Assembly: GCA_002469915.1 (NCBI GenBank)
Contig: DKOG01000211.1
Span: 1 to 9,729 of the forward strand
Reading direction: 5' to 3'
DNA: 9,729 nucleotides
Origin: Bacteroidetes bacterium UBA7368
Lineage (GTDB): Bacteria > Bacteroidota > Rhodothermia > Rhodothermales > UBA10348
Under the pieces are notes generated by a model. That model was not told where the DNA came from, made no database searches, and saw only the letters and a program-made list of their open reading frames with translations. Shown here piece after piece: positions 7,371 through 9,729 of the stretch (positions are counted from its first letter, which is position 1; each line of letters starts with the position of its first letter). The translations under genes were made by a program, and so were the position numbers.

Positions 7371-7406
7371 CTGTAAGCCTCGTTGCACGTGATTCTTGAC
7401 TTACAG
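7371..7406. repeat. Inverted repeat in the spacer before metH
   Basis: CTGTAAG (7371-7377) and CTTACAG (7400-7406) form a perfect seven-base stem around a 22-base loop that contains the palindrome CACGTG (7386-7391). It sits in the 82-base hydrolase-metH spacer, ending 19 bases before the metH ATG. No T-run follows, and I recognise no SAM, SAH or cobalamin riboswitch here; the spacer is too short for a cobalamin riboswitch. It may be an operator or a leader hairpin. Confidence 0.35.
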
Positions 7407-7425
7407 ACCCATCGAATCGCACGTC

Positions 7426-9729
7426 ATGTCATCCCGAAGACACTTACTGGACCAAGCCTTATCAGAGCGCATTCTCGTATTGGATGGAGCTATGGGGACC
7501 CTCATTCAGCAAAGTGGTCTGGCGGAAGCTGACTTCCGTGGCACTCGTTTTTCAGATCACCCTTCGCCGCTTCAAGGCAATAATGATCTTCTTTCCTTAA
7601 CTCGTCCAGATCTCATTCAAGAGCTGCATGAGCGCTACTTGAAGGTTGGCTCAGACATTATCGAAACGAACTCCTTTAGCGCGACCCGAATTGCTCAGGC
7701 TGACTATGGACTTCAGGATGCTGCCTATGATATTTCTCGGGCTTCGGCTGAGGTGGCTCGGCGTGCAGCTGATAAGTATAGCGAGCTAACCCCAAGCAAG
7801 ACTCGTTTTGTGGCCGGGGCTATCGGCCCGACGAATGTGGCTCTTTCGATGTCCCCCGATGTGAACGATCCCGGTTTTCGATCAGCCACATTTCTGGAAT
7901 TAGCAGATGCCTATGCAGAGCAAATCGAAGGCCTAATGGATGGGGGATCAGACCTTCTATTGATCGAAACGATCTTCGATACGCTCAATGCAAAGGCTGC
8001 GATTTATGCGATTAGTGAAGTCTATGAGCGTAGAAACGAACGTCTTCCGGTCATGATATCGGGGACCATTGTGGATCAAAGTGGGCGGACGCTCTCCGGA
8101 CAAACCACTGAAGCTTTTTGGATATCTGTCGCACATGCTCCTGAATTGATGTCGGTTGGTCTCAATTGTGCTCTGGGATCTGCTCAAATGAGGCCGTACA
8201 TCGAGACACTTTCTTCGAATGCACCGGTGCGGACGAGCCTCTACCCGAACGCTGGTTTACCCAATGAATTCGGAGAGTACGATGAATCTCCAGCCTTCAT
8301 GGCTGAACAAGTAGCATCCTATGCCAAAGAGGGGTTTCTGAATATTGTCGGTGGATGTTGCGGAACGACGCCTGAGCATATCGGAGCCATGGCCGAAGCC
8401 GCTGCCCGATTTAAGCCTAGGTCTATTCCGTCCCCGACAAAAATGCTCAGAACGAGTGGGCTAGAGCCTTTGGAGTTCCGGAAAGGCCTCAATTTTGTGA
8501 ACATTGGGGAGCGAACCAATGTGACCGGATCTCGTCGATTTGCACGGTTGATTCTTGAGGATCAGTATGATGAGGCCATTTCTGTTGCTGCTCAACAGGT
8601 GGAAAATGGTGCTCAATTGATTGATATCAACATGGACGAGGGGTTACTGGATTCGAAAGCAGCAATGGTTCGATTCCTTAATCTGCTTGCCGGAGAGCCT
8701 GATGTGTCGAAGGTGCCTTTTGTCCTGGATTCCTCCAAATGGGAAGTCATTGAGGCTGGGCTGCAGTGCGTGCAAGGAAAAGCTGTCGTGAACTCAATCA
8801 GTTTGAAGGAGGGAGAGGCTCAGTTCAAGGAGCAGGCGAGACTGGCGCGCCGGTATGGTGCGGCTGTCATCGTAATGGCATTCGATGAGCAGGGGCAAGC
8901 GGAAACGCTGGAACGTAGACAAGTGATTTGCCGGCGCGCGTACGATATCCTGACAGATGAAGTTGGGTTTCCGGCGGAAGACATCATTTTCGATCCCAAC
9001 ATATTCGCCGTTGCTACCGGTATTCCGGAGCATAACCGCTATGCCATAGACTTTCTCGATGCCTTGCGGTGGATTAAAGCGGAGTTACCAGGAGCTCGCG
9101 TTTCGGGAGGTGTATCCAACCTCTCGTTTTCGTTCCGTGGCAATGACACCGTTCGGGAAGCCATGCACACCGCCTTTCTATATCATGCGATTAAGGCGGG
9201 TATGGATATGGGCATCGTCAATGCTGGACAAATTGAGGTTTATGATGATATCGACCCCGAATTATTGGTCGCTGTAGAGGATGTCTTGTTTGACCGGCGT
9301 GAAGACGCTACCGAGCGGCTTGTGGATCTCGCTGAATCTGTGGTCAAAACGGATTCGGACGAAGAGCCCGAACTGGCTGCTTGGCGAGTGCAATCAGTCG
9401 AAGAGCGGCTAAAACACGCATTGGTGAAGGGCATTGTTGAGTTTGTAGAGGACGACACGGCAGAAGCTCACCAGAAATATGGACGGGCAATTGATGTCAT
9501 CGAAGGACCTCTCATGGCCGGCATGGATCGGGTAGGAGATTTGTTCGGAGCCGGAAAGATGTTTTTGCCTCAGGTGGTGAAGAGTGCCCGGGTCATGAAA
9601 AAATCAGTGGCCTGGCTCATTCCCCACATCGAGACAGAAAACGAAGAGTCCGATACCGTCCGGCGCAAGTCACGCATCTTATTGGCTACTGTAAAGGGTG
9701 ATGTGCACGACATCGGAAAAAATATTGTC
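7426..9729 (+). CDS. metH: Cobalamin-dependent methionine synthase, N-terminal 768 residues; 3' end lies outside the window
   Basis: Transfers a methyl group from methyltetrahydrofolate through methylcobalamin to homocysteine, giving methionine in the cytosol. The visible 768 of an expected ~1,200 residues match E. coli MetH domain by domain. The homocysteine module spans about 1-335 with [13 protein letters not shown] near the start and the zinc cysteines Cys248 (GLNCALG), Cys311 and Cys312 ([10 protein letters not shown]). The folate module starts with [12 protein letters not shown] (359-370) and contains DINMDEG. The cobalamin cap carries [18 protein letters not shown] before residue 740. 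The cobalamin-ligand motif is GDVHDIGK (758-765) with His761, corresponding to E. coli His759; the window ends three codons later. The frame opens only at 7393, and ATG 7426 gives an N-terminus aligning with MetH; TTG 7396 is unlikely. No Shine-Dalgarno site is seen. The reactivation domain cannot be assessed. Confidence 0.98.
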   Translation, partial: MSSRRHLLDQALSERILVLDGAMGTLIQQSGLAEADFRGTRFSDHPSPLQGNNDLLSLTRPDLIQELHERYLKVGSDIIETNSFSATRIAQADYGLQDAAYDISRASAEVARRAADKYSELTPSKTRFVAGAIGPTNVALSMSPDVNDPGFRSATFLELADAYAEQIEGLMDGGSDLLLIETIFDTLNAKAAIYAISEVYERRNERLPVMISGTIVDQSGRTLSGQTTEAFWISVAHAPELMSVGLNCALGSAQMRPYIETLSSNAPVRTSLYPNAGLPNEFGEYDESPAFMAEQVASYAKEGFLNIVGGCCGTTPEHIGAMAEAAARFKPRSIPSPTKMLRTSGLEPLEFRKGLNFVNIGERTNVTGSRRFARLILEDQYDEAISVAAQQVENGAQLIDINMDEGLLDSKAAMVRFLNLLAGEPDVSKVPFVLDSSKWEVIEAGLQCVQGKAVVNSISLKEGEAQFKEQARLARRYGAAVIVMAFDEQGQAETLERRQVICRRAYDILTDEVGFPAEDIIFDPNIFAVATGIPEHNRYAIDFLDALRWIKAELPGARVSGGVSNLSFSFRGNDTVREAMHTAFLYHAIKAGMDMGIVNAGQIEVYDDIDPELLVAVEDVLFDRREDATERLVDLAESVVKTDSDEEPELAAWRVQSVEERLKHALVKGIVEFVEDDTAEAHQKYGRAIDVIEGPLMAGMDRVGDLFGAGKMFLPQVVKSARVMKKSVAWLIPHIETENEESDTVRRKSRILLATVKGDVHDIGKNIV

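Noticed and set aside
7383..7424. Sigma-70-like promoter for metH (TTGCAC at 7383 or TTGACT at 7396)
   Set aside because: No acceptable -10 element appears at 16-18 bases downstream of either, and no TAnnTTTG element is present.
7344..7425. SAM, SAH or cobalamin riboswitch upstream of metH
   Set aside because: GAGGAGC at 7342-7348 recalls the start of the SAH riboswitch, but the rest of the consensus is absent. The 82-base spacer is too short for a cobalamin riboswitch, and no SAM-class core was recognised.

Overview
This window is a single, densely packed plus-strand block carrying most of a classical o-succinylbenzoate (Men) menaquinone operon, followed by a stand-alone alpha/beta-hydrolase and the first two thirds of a cobalamin-dependent methionine synthase. 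No RNA gene, mobile element, CRISPR array or recombination scar was seen, and no minus-strand frame looks like a gene.

Organism: a menaquinone-using bacterium of roughly 50% GC. A small protein resembling the DUF7009 family, the scarcity of Shine-Dalgarno sequences (only one gene has a clear one) and the compact men gene order suggest the Bacteroidota/Rhodothermota/Balneolota group. This assignment is inference; there is no rRNA or other marker to fix it.

Layout: positions 1-1274 hold the C-terminal part of menD, which begins upstream of the window. Next come a 118-residue DUF7009-like protein (1279-1635), menH (1672-2445, TTG start), menB (2449-3273), menA (3276-4172, TTG start), menC (4172-5131) and menE (5131-6492). 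Gaps between these genes are 2 to 36 bases, and menA/menC and menC/menE each overlap by one base as TGATG, so they are almost certainly one transcript. After an 88-base spacer with two small inverted repeats comes a YbfF-like esterase (6582-7343). After a further 82-base spacer with one inverted repeat comes metH (7426 to the window edge), cut just after its cobalamin-binding DxHxxG motif.

Pathway: MenD makes SEPHCHC from isochorismate and 2-oxoglutarate. MenH eliminates pyruvate to give SHCHC, MenC dehydrates it to o-succinylbenzoate, MenE activates that to the CoA thioester, and MenB closes the ring to DHNA-CoA. MenA prenylates free DHNA in the membrane. Not visible here are isochorismate synthase (MenF, possibly upstream of menD), a hotdog DHNA-CoA thioesterase and the final methyltransferase MenG/UbiE. 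The neighbouring YbfF-like hydrolase is a speculative candidate for the thioesterase step.

Nothing here is clearly a new system. The points most worth a second look are the DUF7009-like gene inside the men operon, the hydrolase beside a pathway with an unfilled hydrolytic step, and the three inverted repeats in the two spacers.
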